In this document: piece after piece, positions 1 to 10,169 of the stretch | Layout: the number at the start of each line of letters is the position of its first letter | How positions within the stretch are numbered: position 1 is the first letter of the stretch | NCBI GenBank assembly: GCA_028875725.1 | Contig: JAPPCR010000006.1 | Span: forward strand, 208,134 to 272,133 | Direction: 5' to 3' | DNA: 64,000 nucleotides | Source of the DNA: Acidobacteriota bacterium | GTDB taxonomy: Bacteria; Acidobacteriota; Thermoanaerobaculia; Multivoradales; Multivoraceae | Notes under the pieces: model-generated | Database searches by the model: none | Seen by the model: only the letters and a program-made list of their open reading frames with translations | Told to the model about the DNA's origin: nothing | Position numbers and translations under genes: made by a program

Positions 1-3000
1 GATTGCATTGCCGCCCGTCGCCGCGCCAGAAACGGTGACGCTCTTGTTGGGCGCGTCCACGGCGTTATCGACCGCCGTGATGGTCACCGTGCCTGTGCTG
101 GTCTTGGTGCCGGCGGCGACCGTCAGTTTCTTGTTGGCGCTGAGCGTGTAGTCGCCCGCCACGGCCGGCGATACCGGGGCCGCCGAGACGGTCACGACCA
201 CCGCCTCGCTCGACTCGGTGCTCAGCGCCGCCTTGACCGCCGTCGAGCCGCCGTCTTCGTCGATCGACGACGATGCCAGGACCAGGGAGAGCGTCGCGGT
301 GTCGTCGTCCGCGATCGTCAGGGTCTGATCGGAGGGGGCGGCGACTCCGTGGCCGCCCGTCGCCGTGGCCGAGACGGTGACGCTCTTGTTGGGCGCGTCG
401 ACGTCGTTGTCGACCGCTGTGATCGTCACGGTCCCGGTGCTCGTCGTGGCGCCGGCTGCGATGGTCAGCTTCTTGTTGGCGCTGAGAGAGAAGTCGCCTG
501 CCACCGCCGGCGACACGGCCGAGGCGGAGACCGTCACGACGACCTCCTGGGTCGATACGGCACTGAGCGTCGCCTTCACCGTCGTGGAGCCGCCGTCCTC
601 GTCGATGGAGGAAGAGCCCAGGACCAGGGACACCGTCCGCGTGTCGTCGTCGGTGATCGTCAGGGTCTGGTTGGCCGGGGCCGAGACACCGTTGCCGCCC
701 GAGACGGCGGCCGAGACGGTGACGCTCTTGGTGGCCGAGTCGACGTCGTTGTTTACGGCCACGAGCGTCACCGTGCCGGTGCTGGTCTTCGAGCCCGCCG
801 CGATGGTGAGCTTCTTGTTGGTGCTGAGCGTGTAGTCGCCAGCCACGGCCGGCGACACGGCGGTCGCGGAGACGGTGAGGGTCACGTCCGCGCTGGAGAC
901 GGCGCTGAGCGTCGCCGTGACCGTGCTGGAGCCGCCGTTCTCGGTGACCGACGACGAGCTCAGGACCAGAGTCGCCGTCGGCGTGCCTTCGTCGTCGCTG
1001 ATCGTCAGCGTCACGTCAGAGGGGGCGGCGACGCCGTTGCCGCCCGAAACGGCGCCGGACACAGTCACATTCTTGTTCGGTGCGTCCACCGAGTTGTCAA
1101 CGCCGGTGATCGTTACGGCGCCCGTGCTCGTTGTCGTCCCCGCCGCGATCGTAAGGGTCTTGTTGGTGCTGAGCGTGAAGTCCCCCGCTACGGCCGGGGA
1201 CACCGGAGCAGCCGAGACCGTCACAACCACGGCTTGACTGGAGACGGCGCTCAGGGTTGCCGTGACAGAGGTGGAGCCGCCGTCTTCGGAAACCGACGAC
1301 GAACTCATGACCAGGGAGACGGTCGGCGTGTCCTCGTCGTCAGCGATGGTCAACGTCACGTCGGACGGCGCGGCGATCGAGTTGCCGCCGGTCGCGGTCG
1401 CGGACACGGTGACGCTCTTGTCGGGCGCGTCGACGGCGTTGTCGACGGCAGTCACGGTCACGGTCCCTGTGCTGGTCTTGGTGCCGGCGGCGATGGTGAG
1501 CTTCTTGTTAGCGCTCAGCGTGTAGTCGCCTGCCACCGCCGGCGACACCGGAGCAGTCGAGACGGTCACGACCACCGCCTCGCTCGACTCCGTGCTCAAG
1601 GTCGCCTTGACCGCCGTCGAGCCGCCGTCCTCGTCGATCGACGACGAGGCCAGGACTAGGGAGACCGTCGCGGTGTCGTCGTCCGCGATCGTCAGGGTCT
1701 GATCGGAGGGAGCGGCGACTCCGTGGCCGCCGGTCGCGGTTGCGGAGACGGTGACGCTCTTGTTGGGGGCGTCGACATCGTTGTCGACGGCGGTGATCGT
1801 CACGGTGCCGGTGCTGGTCGTCGCCCCCGCGGCGATGGTCAGCTTCTTGTTGGTGCTGAGGCTGAAGTCGCCTGCCACCGCCGGCGAGACCGCTGCGGCG
1901 GAGACGGTCGCGACGACCTCCTGGGTCGATACGGCACTGAGTGTCGCCTTCACCGTCGTGGAGCCCCCGTCCTCGTCGATGGAGGAGGAGCCCAGGGCCA
2001 GCGACACCGTCCGCGTGTCGTCGTCTGTGATCGTCAAGGTCTGGTTGGCCGGCGCGGCGACGCCGTTGCCGCCCGAGACGGCGGCCGCCACGGTGACGCT
2101 CTTGGTGGCAGAGTCGACATCGTTGTTGACCGCCGTGATCGTCACGGCTCCCGTGCTGGTCGTGGAACCCGCCGCGATGGTGAGCTTCTTGTTCGTGCTG
2201 AGCGTGAAGTCCCCGGCCACGGCAGGCGACACCGCGGCTGCGGAAACGGTGAGCGTCACGTCCGCGCTCGAGACGGCGCTGAGTGTTGCCGTGACCGTGC
2301 TGGAGCCGCCGTCCTCGGTGACCGACGACGAACTCAACGCCAGGGTCACCGTCGGCGTGTCCTCGTTGTCCGCGATCGTCAGGGTCACGTCGGAGGGCGC
2401 GGCGATTCCGTTGCCGCCTGTTGCCGTGCCGGAGACTGTGACGCTCTTGTTGGGTGCGTCGACGGCGTTGTCCGCAGCAGTGATCGTCACGGAGCCCGTA
2501 CTGGTCGTCGCTCCGGCGGCGATGGTGAGCTTCTTGTTGGCGCTCAGCGTGTAGTCGCCCGCCACGGCCGGCGACACCGGAGCAGCCGAGACGGTCACGA
2601 CCACTGCCTGGCTCGACTCCGTGCTCAGCGTCGCCTTCACGGCCGTGGAGCCGCCGTTCTCGGAGATTGACGACGAACCAAGGATCAGGGAGACCGTCGC
2701 CGTGTCGTCGTCGTTGATCGTGAGCGTCTGATCGGCCGGCGCCGCCACGCCGTTGCCGCCGGACACCGTCGCGCTAACGGTGACGTTCTTGTTCGGCGCG
2801 TCGACATCGTTGTCGACGGCGGTGATCGTCACGGCGCCGGTGCTCGTCGTCGCTCCCGCCGCGATCGTCAGTTTCGTTCCGCTCTGACTGATGTCGTCGG
2901 CTACCCCGGGCGATACTGCCGCCGAAGACACGGTCAGCGTGGTCGCGGCGCTGGACGGCGCGCTCAGCGTCGCCGTGACCGTCGTGGCGCCGCCGTCCTC

Positions 3001-5790
3001 GTCGATCGACGACGGACTCAGCACGAGCGCCACAGTCGGCGTGTCCTCGTCGTCGGTGATCGTCACGACCCGCGACGGCGGCGCCCGCACTCCGTTGCCG
3101 CCGGTGACGGTGGCGCTGACGGTGACCTCCTTGTCGGGCGCGTCGACCGCGTTGTCCGCCGCCTTGATCGTCACGGTGCCGGTGCTCGTCGTCGCTCCCG
3201 CGTCAATCGTCAGCGTCGTGCCGGTCTGGGTGAAGTCCGCCGACACGGCGGGCGCCTTCGGCGCGGAAGACACGGTCAACACGAGCGCTTCGCTCGACGC
3301 GATGCTCAAGGTCGCGGTCACCGTGGTTGAGCCGCCGTTCTCGGAGATCGACGACGACCCGAGCTCCAGGGACACCGTCGCCGTGTCGTCGTCGGTGATC
3401 GTCAGGGTCTGGTCGGAGGGCGCCGCGACGCCGTTGCCGCCGGAGGCGGTGGCGGACACGGTGACCTCCTTGTCGGGCGCGTCGACATCGTTGTCGACCG
3501 CGGTGATCGTCACGGCCCCCGTGCTGCTCGTCGAGCCCGCTGCGATGGTCAGGGTTTTGTTGGTGCTGAGGCTGAAGTCGCCCGCTACCGCGGGCGACAC
3601 CGCCGTTGCCGCTACCGTCAGCGTGACGTCCTGGCTGGAGACGGCGCTCAGGGTCGCCGTGACCGCGGTCGATCCGCCGTCTTCACCGATGGAAGTCGAG
3701 CCCAGAACCAGGGCCGCCGTCGGCACGTCCTCGTCGTCGGTGATCGTCAGGGTCACGTCGGAAGGCGCGGCGGCGCCGTTGCCGCCCGAGACGGTCGCCG
3801 AGACGGTGACCTCCTTGTCGGGCGAATCGACGTCGTTGTCGACGGCGGCGATCGTCACGGTGCCGGTGCTGGCGGTGGAGCCGGCGGCGATGGTGAGCTT
3901 CCTGTTCGTGCTCAGCGTGTAGTCGCCGGCCACCGCCGGCGATGCGGGCGTCGCGGACACCGTCAGGGTGACCTCCTGGCTGGAGGGCGTGCTCAGGGTC
4001 GCGGTGACGGCGGTCGAGCCGCCGTCCTCGTCGATCGCCGACGAACCCAGGACCAGGGAGACCGTTGCCGTGTCGTTGTCGGCGATCGTCAGGGTCACGT
4101 CGGACGGCGCGGCGGCGCCGTTGCCGCCGGCGACGGCGGCTGAGACCGTCACCTCCTTGTTCGGCGCGTCCACCGTGTTGTCGACGGCGGTGATCGTCAC
4201 CGTGCCCGTGCTCGTCGTGGACCCCGCCGCGATGGTGAGTTTCTTGTTGTCGCTCAGGCTGAAGTCGCCCGCCACCGCCGGCGACACGGCCGCGGCGGAC
4301 ACGGTCAGGGTCACTTCCTGGCTGGACGGCGTGCTCAGGGTCGCGGTGACGGCGGTCGAGCCTCCGTTCTCGTCGATCGACGAGGATCCCAGCGCCAGCG
4401 AGACCGTTGCCGTGTCGTCGTCGGCGATCGTCAGCGTCTGACTCGCCGGCGCGGCGATGCCGTTGCCGCCGGAAACGGTCACCGAGATCTTGACCTCCTT
4501 GTCCGGCGCGTCCACATCGTTGTCGACGGCGGTGATCGTCACCGTGCCGGTGCTCGTCGTGGCGCCTGCGGCGATGGTGAGCTTCTTGTTGGCGCTCAGC
4601 GTGAAATCGCCCGCCACCGCCGGCGACGTGGCGATGGCCGCCACCGCCAGCGTCACTTCCTGGCTGGACGGCGTGCTCAGGGTCGCGGTGACGGCGGTCG
4701 AGCCTCCGCTCTCGTCGATCGACGAGGATCCCAGCGCCAGCGAGACCGTCGCCGTGTCGTCGTCGGTGATGGTCAGGGTCTGGTCCGCCGGCGCGGCGAC
4801 GCCGTTGCCGCCGGAGACCGTGGCGGAGACGGTGACCTCCTTGTCGGGGGCGTCCACGCCGTTGTCGGCGGCGGTGATCGTGACCGCTCCGGTGCTGGTG
4901 GTCGATCCCGCCGCGATCGTCAACTCCTTGTTGGCGCTGAGACTGAAGTCGCCCGCCACCGCCGGCGACACAGGCGCTCCGGAGACGGTCAGGGTCACGT
5001 CTTCGCTCGATACCGCGCTCAGGGTCGCCGTCACGGCGGTCGAGCCGCCGTCCTCGCCGATGGACGACGAGGCCAGGACCAGCGACACGGTGGGCGTGTC
5101 CTCGTCGTCGGCGATCGTCAGGGTCTGGTTCGCCGGCGCGGCGACGCCGTTGCCGCCGGAGACGGCGGCGGAGACCGTGACCTCCTTGTCGGGGGCGTCG
5201 ACGCCGTTGTCGACCGCCGCGATCGTCACCGTGCCGGTGCTCGTCTTCGAACCCGCCGCGATCGTCAGCTCCTTGTTGGCGCTGAGGCTGAAGTCGCCCG
5301 CCACCGCCGGCGACACGGGCGACGCCGAAACGGTCAGCGTCACGTCTTCGCTCGACACGGCGCTCAGGGTCGCGGTGACGGCGGTCGATCCGCCGTCCTC
5401 GTCGACGGACGACGAGCCCAGCACCAGCGACACGGTGGGCGCGCCCTCGTCGTCGGTGATCGTCAGGGTCTGGCTCGGCGGCGCGCCGATGCCGTGGCCG
5501 CCGGAAGCGGTCGCCGAGATCCTGACTTCCTTGTCCGGCGCGTCCACGTCGTTGTCGACCGCGGCGACCGTCACCGTGCCGGTGCTGGTCGTGGCGCCGG
5601 CGGCGATCGTGAGCTTCTTGTTGGTGCTCAGCGTGAAGTCGCCCGCCACCGCCGGCGACACGGCGATGGCCGCCACCGCCAGCGTCACGTCCTTGCTGGA
5701 CTCGGCGCTCAGGGTCGCGGTCACCGTGGCCGAGCCGCCGTCCTCGGTGATCGACGACGGACTGAGCGCCAGCGACACCGTCGACGTGTC
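1..5790 (-). repeat. 17 tandem Calx-beta-coding repeats, period about 342-345 bp
   Basis: The plus-strand phrase for the STGTVTITAVDN segment recurs near 77, 418, 761, 1110, 1450, 1795, 2135, 2480, 2820, 3165, 3510, 3850, 4190, 4530, 4875, 5215 and 5565. Units differ mostly by synonymous changes and by a few alternating residues. In the left 2.7 kb a higher-order repeat of four units is visible: the same landmark sequence begins at 340 and 1714, and another at about 540 and 1914, a shift of 1374 bp in both cases. Confidence 0.85.
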
Positions 5791-8700
5791 GTTGTCGGTG
5801 ATCGTCCCGGTGGCGGTCGAGGTCCCCAGCGTGACGCCGTCTGGCAGGCTGTCGGCCGCGATCGTGACCGTCAGCGTTTCGTCGGTCTCGTCGACTTCGT
5901 CGTCGGTGGTGGCGACCTCCAGGGTTGCCGTGGTGTCGCCGGCGGCGATCGTCGCGGTGGTCGCGGCCTGCGCGGTGTAGTCGCTGCCGGCTGCGGCGGT
6001 GCCGTCGGCGGTCTGCCACGAGAACGTCACGTCGCTGTCGGCGACCTGGGAGAGCACGACGGTGAACGAGGCGGCGCCGCCCTCGGCGACGGTGACGGAC
6101 GCGGGATCGAGGTCGAGCGTCGCCGTGTCGTCGTCGGTGATCGTCGCGGTGGCGGTCGCCGTGTCCGTGTCCAGGGTGACGCTCGACACGACGGCGTTCA
6201 CGTTGGACAGGGAGACGCTGAAGGTCTCGTCGCCCTCGACCAGGGTGTCGGCGGTGGTCTGGACTTCCACGGTGGCCGAGGTCTCCCCGCCCGCGATCGT
6301 GAGGGTGGTCGCGGTCTGGGCGGTGTAGTCGCTGCCGGCTGCGGCGGTGCCGTCGGCGGTCTGCCAGTCGACCTTGACGGTGACGTCGTCGCTCACCGCG
6401 TTCGACAGCTCGATGGTGAAGGACGCCTTGCCGCCCTCCGCCACCGTGACCGACGCGGGATCGAAGCCGACCGTCTCCGAATCGTCGTCGGTGATCCAGC
6501 CAGTGGCCGTGTCCCCGCCCGGAGCGGCGAAGATGCCGTCGGTCGCTGAGCCGGTACGTGAGAAGTTGACCGAGAGTGCCTCCGAGTGCTCCACCAGGGT
6601 GTCTTCCGTGGTCTGGACGTCGCAGGCGACCGAGGTGCTGCCGGCAGGGACGGTGAGGCGGATGTTCACTCTGCTGAAGTCGACTCCCGGGGTGGCGAAG
6701 CTCCTCGAGCTGGTCCAGCAACGGAGCTGGATGTCGTGGTCGGCGGCGCGCGAGAGTGTGATCGTGTAGGTCGCTTTCTCGCCCTCGTCCACGTCGAGCG
6801 ATTGCGAGCTGAACCTGAGGCTGGCGGTGTCGTCTTCCAGGATCGTCCACGTGAGCGCCGCCGGCGCCGCGACGCCGCGGCCGCCGGCCACGGAACCGCT
6901 GACGGTCACCTTCCTGGTCTTGCCGACGACCTCGTCGTCCACCGCCGTCAGCGTCACCGAGCCCGTGCTCCTGGTGGCGCCCGCCGGGATCGTCAGCGTC
7001 GTTCCCGCCTGCGTGAAGTCGTTCGTATCCGCGGGCGCCACCGGTGACGTTCCCACGGTCACGGTGACGTCCTCGCTCGAAGCGCCGCTGAGCGCCGCCG
7101 TCACCGTCGTCGAGCCGCCGTTCTCGCTTACGACGCGCGAGCTCAGGGCCAGCGTGACGGTCGGCGTGTCCTCGTCGTCGGTCACCGTCACCGTGGCGGC
7201 GGCATCGCTCAGGGTCACCTGGTCCGACGGTTGCGGGTCGCTCAGGGTCACGGTGAACGTCTTGTCCGCCTCGTCCACCCGATCGTCCACCAGCGCCACG
7301 TTGACCGTCCCGGTGGTCGCGCCGGCCGGGATCGTCAGCGTGCCGCTGGCCGACGTGTAGTCGCTGCCCGCCGCCGCCGTCCCGTCCGACGTCGCCCAGG
7401 AGAACGCGACCGCGCGTTCGGGCGCCTGGCTCAGGGTCACGGTCAGCGCGGCGTTTGCCGCCGACTCGGACACGGTTGCGTCCGCCACCGACGCGGTCAG
7501 CGCGTCGTCGTCCTCGATGGTCGCCGTCGCCGTCGCGGTGCCCAGCGTCACGCCCGCAGGCAGCGCCGGTTGCGACAGGCGCAGGACGAACGTCTCGTCC
7601 TCCTCGACCCGCGCGTCCCCGGTGGTCTGGATGCTGACCGTCTTCGTCTTCTCCCCGGGCGCGAACGTCAGCGTGAGGTACTTGGCCGTGAAGTCGTTGG
7701 CTTCCGCGGGCGTCTGCCCGGAGAGCGCCGTGCTCACGTACACCGTCGTCTGGGTCGACGCGGCTTTCGACATGGTCACCGTGAACGTCGCCGCGTCGCC
7801 TTCCGCCACCGGCGCCGCGGGTCCCGACACGGCCAGCGTCGCCGTGTCGTCGTCCGCGATCGTGACCGTCGGCCTGCCGCTGGGCTTTGCGATCCCCCCG
7901 TAGCCGCCCGGGAAGACGGTGAACGTCTCCGGGCCCTCGACGATGTCGTCTTCGGTGGTCTGGATGGTGAACGTCTTCTCCAGTTCGCCGGGCGCGAACG
8001 TCACCCGGGTCGACTCGGCGACGGTGTAGTCCGCGCTCGACGCGGTTCCCTCGCGGACGATGTAGGTCACGTACGTCTCGAACTGGGCCGCCTTCGATCT
8101 GACGATCTTCAGCGTCGCGGTCTCGCCCTCCGTCACCGGCCCCGGCGGTCCCAGCAGCGAGACGACGGTGTCGGTGTCGTCGTCGGCGATGTTCGCGGTC
8201 GCTTCCGCCGTCGTCACGCTGGCCTTGCTGCCCGCGGTCAGCCGGACCTTGAAGCTCTCCGGCACCTCGATGACGTCGTCCTGGGTCGTCTGCACCGTGA
8301 TCGTCTTCTCCCTGTCCGACGGCAGCAGGGTCACGGTGGTCGGTGCGACGGCGGTGTAGTCGTCGCCGGCTTCCGCTCCGCCCTCGACCGCGACGGTTTG
8401 CCAACTGACCTCGACGTTGGCTTCCCTGCCCTTTGCGGGCTCGTCCGGCAGCACCTTGAAGGTCGCCGCGCCGCCTTCCGTCACGCTGATGGAAGTCGGA
8501 TCGATGGACACGCTCGTGACGTCGTTGTCCAGGATGTTCGCCCTTGCCGCGATGACCAGATCACTCGACTCAACGACGCCCACCAGCTGGTCCCGCCTGA
8601 GGAGAACTGCGTCAAGCAGAAAGTACTCGTCGTTTTCGGTCACCGCGTCGTCGAGCGTCGGTATCGAGAGGCTCTTCGTCGTCTCGCCGGCTTCCAAGCG

Positions 8701-9765
8701 GAGACTCCCGGAGGGGGCCGAGTCGAGATCGCTCCACTTGTTGGCGGTAAACGTCGACTGCAACCCGAATGCCCAGAAGACGGCGATGGGACGGTCCGAG
8801 GGTTTCGTCAGCGAGAACGTGAACACCGCCGGATTCCCTTCCACGACGGCTTCGGAAGGCGGCGTCAGCGTCAGCCTCGCCACGTCGTCGTCCTGGATGA
8901 CCACGCGCTTCTCCTTCCGCACGAACGTGATCGAGTCCCTGAAGGGGTTCGTGTCCGGGGAGCTAAGAGAGATCGAGATCGACAGGTCCTCGTCGCCCTC
9001 CGCCACCTCGTCCTGGGTCGTCCGCAAAGTCACCGTCCTGGACAGGGGCACCAAGGGTTGGCTCGACGGAGCGAAGTAGAGGCTTTGGTTCACCAGCGTG
9101 TAGTCATCGGCGCTGGCCTTTCCGTTGGTCGCCTTCACGTTCAGCGAGACCCCCGTGACCAGTGTTTGATAGTGCTCCAGTGTCACGGTGAACGACGCCG
9201 CCGCGCCTTCCGCGACAGTCGCTGCGCCGGCGTCCTGCCCGAGGGTCACGTAGACGCGGTCGGTGTCCCGGATGCGGACGTGCGCGCACGACTTGGCGAC
9301 GTAGTAGCTCACCGCCTGTCCGTCGACGGGATCGAAGCACACGGTCACCGTCTCGTACCCCTCGACTAGCGCATCGTCGAGGATCTCCAGTTGGACCTTG
9401 GCGAATCGGTTGACGGCGTCCACCGTGACGGCGGGGGTGAGGCCGAGAGACGAGTAGTCGGCGCCGCTCGTTGCGTCTCCCCTGGTCGTGAGGCTCATGG
9501 TGATCGACAGGTTCTGGTCGATCCACTTCTGGGTGACGTCCGTGAGTTGGATGAACAGCGCCACCGTCTGGCCTTCGCTGGCCGTCTTGGTCTGGTTCGA
9601 GGTCGGCGCATCGAAGGAGTCTGCGTACCACTGGACGGTAGGGATCGGATAGGTCTGGCCCTCGGCGGCCTGGCCTAGAAGGGTCAGAATCGACGCGGCG
9701 AGCCAGACCGACGCGCGGCTGAGGGAACGGAGCTTCCGCCGGTGGAATTGGGGCCTGGGAGTCAC
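1..9765 (-). CDS. Giant secreted Calx-beta repeat protein (adhesin-like), 3' end outside window
   Basis: The frame stays open from a GTG at 9765 to the left edge: 3255 codons with no stop. The N-terminus has a basic stretch (FHRRKLRSLSR), a hydrophobic core (WLAASILTLLGQA) and a cleavage-like AEGQ, so Sec export is predicted. About 28 Calx-beta-like units follow. The first 11 or so (roughly 9.6-5.8 kb) are diverged, with the usual xDDDTA starts and VEGxETF or AGSDYT cores. The next 17 are near-identical units of 114-115 residues with the pattern SSSIDEDGGST, VAGDYTLS and STGTVTITAVDN. Calx-beta units bind Ca2+ through clustered Asp/Glu at their edges and are common in large bacterial adhesins. 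An adhesive or surface-layer role is inference; no C-terminal anchor or secretion signal is in view. No good Shine-Dalgarno precedes the GTG, and an in-frame TTG further upstream is a weaker alternative. It does not carry the regulon box found near its neighbours. Confidence 0.88.
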   Translation of the reverse strand, partial: MTPRPQFHRRKLRSLSRASVWLAASILTLLGQAAEGQTYPIPTVQWYADSFDAPTSNQTKTASEGQTVALFIQLTDVTQKWIDQNLSITMSLTTRGDATSGADYSSLGLTPAVTVDAVNRFAKVQLEILDDALVEGYETVTVCFDPVDGQAVSYYVAKSCAHVRIRDTDRVYVTLGQDAGAATVAEGAAASFTVTLEHYQTLVTGVSLNVKATNGKASADDYTLVNQSLYFAPSSQPLVPLSRTVTLRTTQDEVAEGDEDLSISISLSSPDTNPFRDSITFVRKEKRVVIQDDDVARLTLTPPSEAVVEGNPAVFTFSLTKPSDRPIAVFWAFGLQSTFTANKWSDLDSAPSGSLRLEAGETTKSLSIPTLDDAVTENDEYFLLDAVLLRRDQLVGVVESSDLVIAARANILDNDVTSVSIDPTSISVTEGGAATFKVLPDEPAKGREANVEVSWQTVAVEGGAEAGDDYTAVAPTTVTLLPSDREKTITVQTTQDDVIEVPESFKVRLTAGSKASVTTAEATANIADDDTDTVVSLLGPPGPVTEGETATLKIVRSKAAQFETYVTYIVREGTASSADYTVAESTRVTFAPGELEKTFTIQTTEDDIVEGPETFTVFPGGYGGIAKPSGRPTVTIADDDTATLAVSGPAAPVAEGDAATFTVTMSKAASTQTTVYVSTALSGQTPAEANDFTAKYLTLTFAPGEKTKTVSIQTTGDARVEEDETFVLRLSQPALPAGVTLGTATATATIEDDDALTASVADATVSESAANAALTVTLSQAPERAVAFSWATSDGTAAAGSDYTSASGTLTIPAGATTGTVNVALVDDRVDEADKTFTVTLSDPQPSDQVTLSDAAATVTVTDDEDTPTVTLALSSRVVSENGGSTTVTAALSGASSEDVTVTVGTSPVAPADTNDFTQAGTTLTIPAGATRSTGSVTLTAVDDEVVGKTRKVTVSGSVAGGRGVAAPAALTWTILEDDTASLRFSSQSLDVDEGEKATYTITLSRAADHDIQLRCWTSSRSFATPGVDFSRVNIRLTVPAGSTSVACDVQTTEDTLVEHSEALSVNFSRTGSATDGIFAAPGGDTATGWITDDDSETVGFDPASVTVAEGGKASFTIELSNAVSDDVTVKVDWQTADGTAAAGSDYTAQTATTLTIAGGETSATVEVQTTADTLVEGDETFSVSLSNVNAVVSSVTLDTDTATATATITDDDTATLDLDPASVTVAEGGAASFTVVLSQVADSDVTFSWQTADGTAAAGSDYTAQAATTATIAAGDTTATLEVATTDDEVDETDETLTVTIAADSLPDGVTLGTSTATGTITDNDTSTVSLALSPSSITEDGGSATVTATLSAESSKDVTLAVAAIAVSPAVAGDFTLSTNKKLTIAAGATTSTGTVTVAAVDNDVDAPDKEVRISATASGGHGIGAPPSQTLTITDDEGAPTVSLVLGSSSVDEDGGSTAVTATLSAVSSEDVTLTVSASPVSPAVAGDFSLSANKELTIAAGSKTSTGTVTIAAVDNGVDAPDKEVTVSAAVSGGNGVAAPANQTLTIADDEDTPTVSLVLASSSIGEDGGSTAVTATLSAVSSEDVTLTVSGAPVSPAVAGDFSLSANKELTIAAGSTTSTGAVTITAADNGVDAPDKEVTVSATVSGGNGVAAPADQTLTITDDDTATVSLALGSSSIDESGGSTAVTATLSTPSSQEVTLAVAAIATSPAVAGDFTLSANKKLTIAAGATTSTGTVTITAVDNDVDAPDKEVKISVTVSGGNGIAAPASQTLTIADDDTATVSLALGSSSIDENGGSTAVTATLSTPSSQEVTLTVSAAAVSPAVAGDFSLSDNKKLTIAAGSTTSTGTVTITAVDNTVDAPNKEVTVSAAVAGGNGAAAPSDVTLTIADNDTATVSLVLGSSAIDEDGGSTAVTATLSTPSSQEVTLTVSATPASPAVAGDYTLSTNRKLTIAAGSTASTGTVTIAAVDNDVDSPDKEVTVSATVSGGNGAAAPSDVTLTITDDEDVPTAALVLGSTSIGEDGGSTAVTATLSAVSSQDVTLTVAATAVSPAVAGDFSLSTNKTLTIAAGSTSSTGAVTITAVDNDVDAPDKEVTVSATASGGNGVAAPSDQTLTITDDDTATVSLELGSSSISENGGSTTVTATLSIASSEALVLTVSSAPKAPAVSADFTQTGTTLTIDAGATTSTGTVTIKAADNAVDAPDKEVTVSATVTGGNGVRAPPSRVVTITDDEDTPTVALVLSPSSIDEDGGATTVTATLSAPSSAATTLTVSSAAVSPGVADDISQSGTKLTIAAGATTSTGAVTITAVDNDVDAPNKNVTVSATVSGGNGVAAPADQTLTINDDDTATVSLILGSSSISENGGSTAVKATLSTESSQAVVVTVSAAPVSPAVAGDYTLSANKKLTIAAGATTSTGSVTITAADNAVDAPNKSVTVSGTATGGNGIAAPSDVTLTIADNEDTPTVTLALSSSSVTEDGGSSTVTATLSAVSSADVTLTVSAAAVSPAVAGDFTLSTNKKLTIAAGSTTSTGAVTITAVNNDVDSATKSVTVAAAVSGGNGVAAPANQTLTITDDDTRTVSLALGSSSIDEDGGSTTVKATLSAVSTQEVVATVSAAAVSPAVAGDFSLSTNKKLTIAAGATTSTGTVTITAVDNDVDAPNKSVTVSATATGGHGVAAPSDQTLTIADDDTATVSLVLASSSIDEDGGSTAVKATLSTESSEAVVVTVSTAPVSPAVAGDYTLSANKKLTIAAGTKTSTGTVTVTAVDNAVDAPDKSVTVSATATGGNSIAAPSDVTLTIADDEDTPTVSLVMSSSSVSEDGGSTSVTATLSAVSSQAVVVTVSAAPVSPAVAGDFTLSTNKTLTIAAGTTTSTGAVTITGVDNSVDAPNKNVTVSGAVSGGNGVAAPSDVTLTISDDEGTPTATLVLSSSSVTENGGSSTVTATLSAVSSADVTLTVSATAVSPAVAGDYTLSTNKKLTIAAGSKTSTGTVTLVAVNNDVDSATKSVTVSAAVSGGNGVSAPANQTLTITDDDTRTVSLVLGSSSIDEDGGSTTVKATLSAVSTQEVVVTVSASAVSPAVAGDFSLSANKKLTIAAGATTSTGTVTITAVDNDVDAPNKSVTVSATATGGHGVAAPSDQTLTIADDDTATLSLVLASSSIDEDGGSTAVKAALSTESSEAVVVTVSAAPVSPAVAGDYTLSANKKLTVAAGTKTSTGTVTITAVDNAVDAPNKSVTVSGAATGGNAI

Positions 9766-9772
9766 GTTGAAA

Positions 9773-9801
9773 GCAGGTGTTTCGCCTGCTCTGAACGCAG
9801 G
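9773..9801 (-). promoter_or_regulatory. Alternating GCAGG/CCTGC/GCAGG blocks in leader of giant gene
   Basis: GCAGG (9773-9777), CCTGC (9785-9789) and GCAGG (9797-9801) are each separated by exactly seven bases, 8 to 36 nt upstream of the GTG start. In RNA the middle block can pair with either flank, giving two mutually exclusive small hairpins close to the start codon. A translational control role is inference, and the blocks are short enough for chance. Confidence 0.3.
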
Positions 9802-10088
9802 TCGAAACTTCAAATGGCGCTTGCTTCCAAGCCTGACAAGATCGGCAGTAAATAGGTCGTGTGCCCCCCCCCATTTCCGTGTGTTTTGCGTAAAGCCGAG
9901 GCAGGCTTCGAGGCGCTGCCGGTCGGGCAGCCCGGAAGCGGCGAGAAGCGCGATGAGAGGGTCTCCCGCGGACCTCTCGAAGAGCGCGGGCGCTCGCCGT
10001 GTAGAACGAGTCAGGAAACGGCCACCCGTGTCCGTCTTCCGGCGGCTGTCGACGCCGGGGCGCTGTTCGGCGCTTCCGTTTCTCTCTA

Positions 10089-10106
10089 CCTACAAAATGG
10101 GATATG
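10089..10106 (+). promoter_or_regulatory. Partial copy of the regulon box
   Basis: CCTACAAAATGGGATATG matches the palindromic half of the box upstream of the secreted-protein genes (closest to the copies at 10170 and 21505). No TGTAG-like element lies 18-19 nt downstream. It sits 81 bp upstream of the full copy, so it may be a second binding site rather than a promoter. Confidence 0.35.
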
Positions 10107-10169
10107 TGGTGCTTGATTAGTTTTCATTGCTGTTTTCTGCTCAGATTCGTGTAGTGGAGCGGAAATACA

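Noticed and set aside
1..5790. CRISPR array or satellite DNA
   Set aside because: The regular spacing is due to protein-coding Calx-beta units of about 343 bp with no unique short spacers.
3683..8404. A 1573-codon open frame on the minus strand
   Set aside because: Its product is Arg/Gly/His/Asp-rich without domains and lies in another frame of the Calx-beta gene, whose own frame gives regular repeat units throughout.
7231..9369. A 712-codon open frame on the plus strand
   Set aside because: Antisense shadow of the Calx-beta gene; basic, low-complexity product with no recognisable domain.
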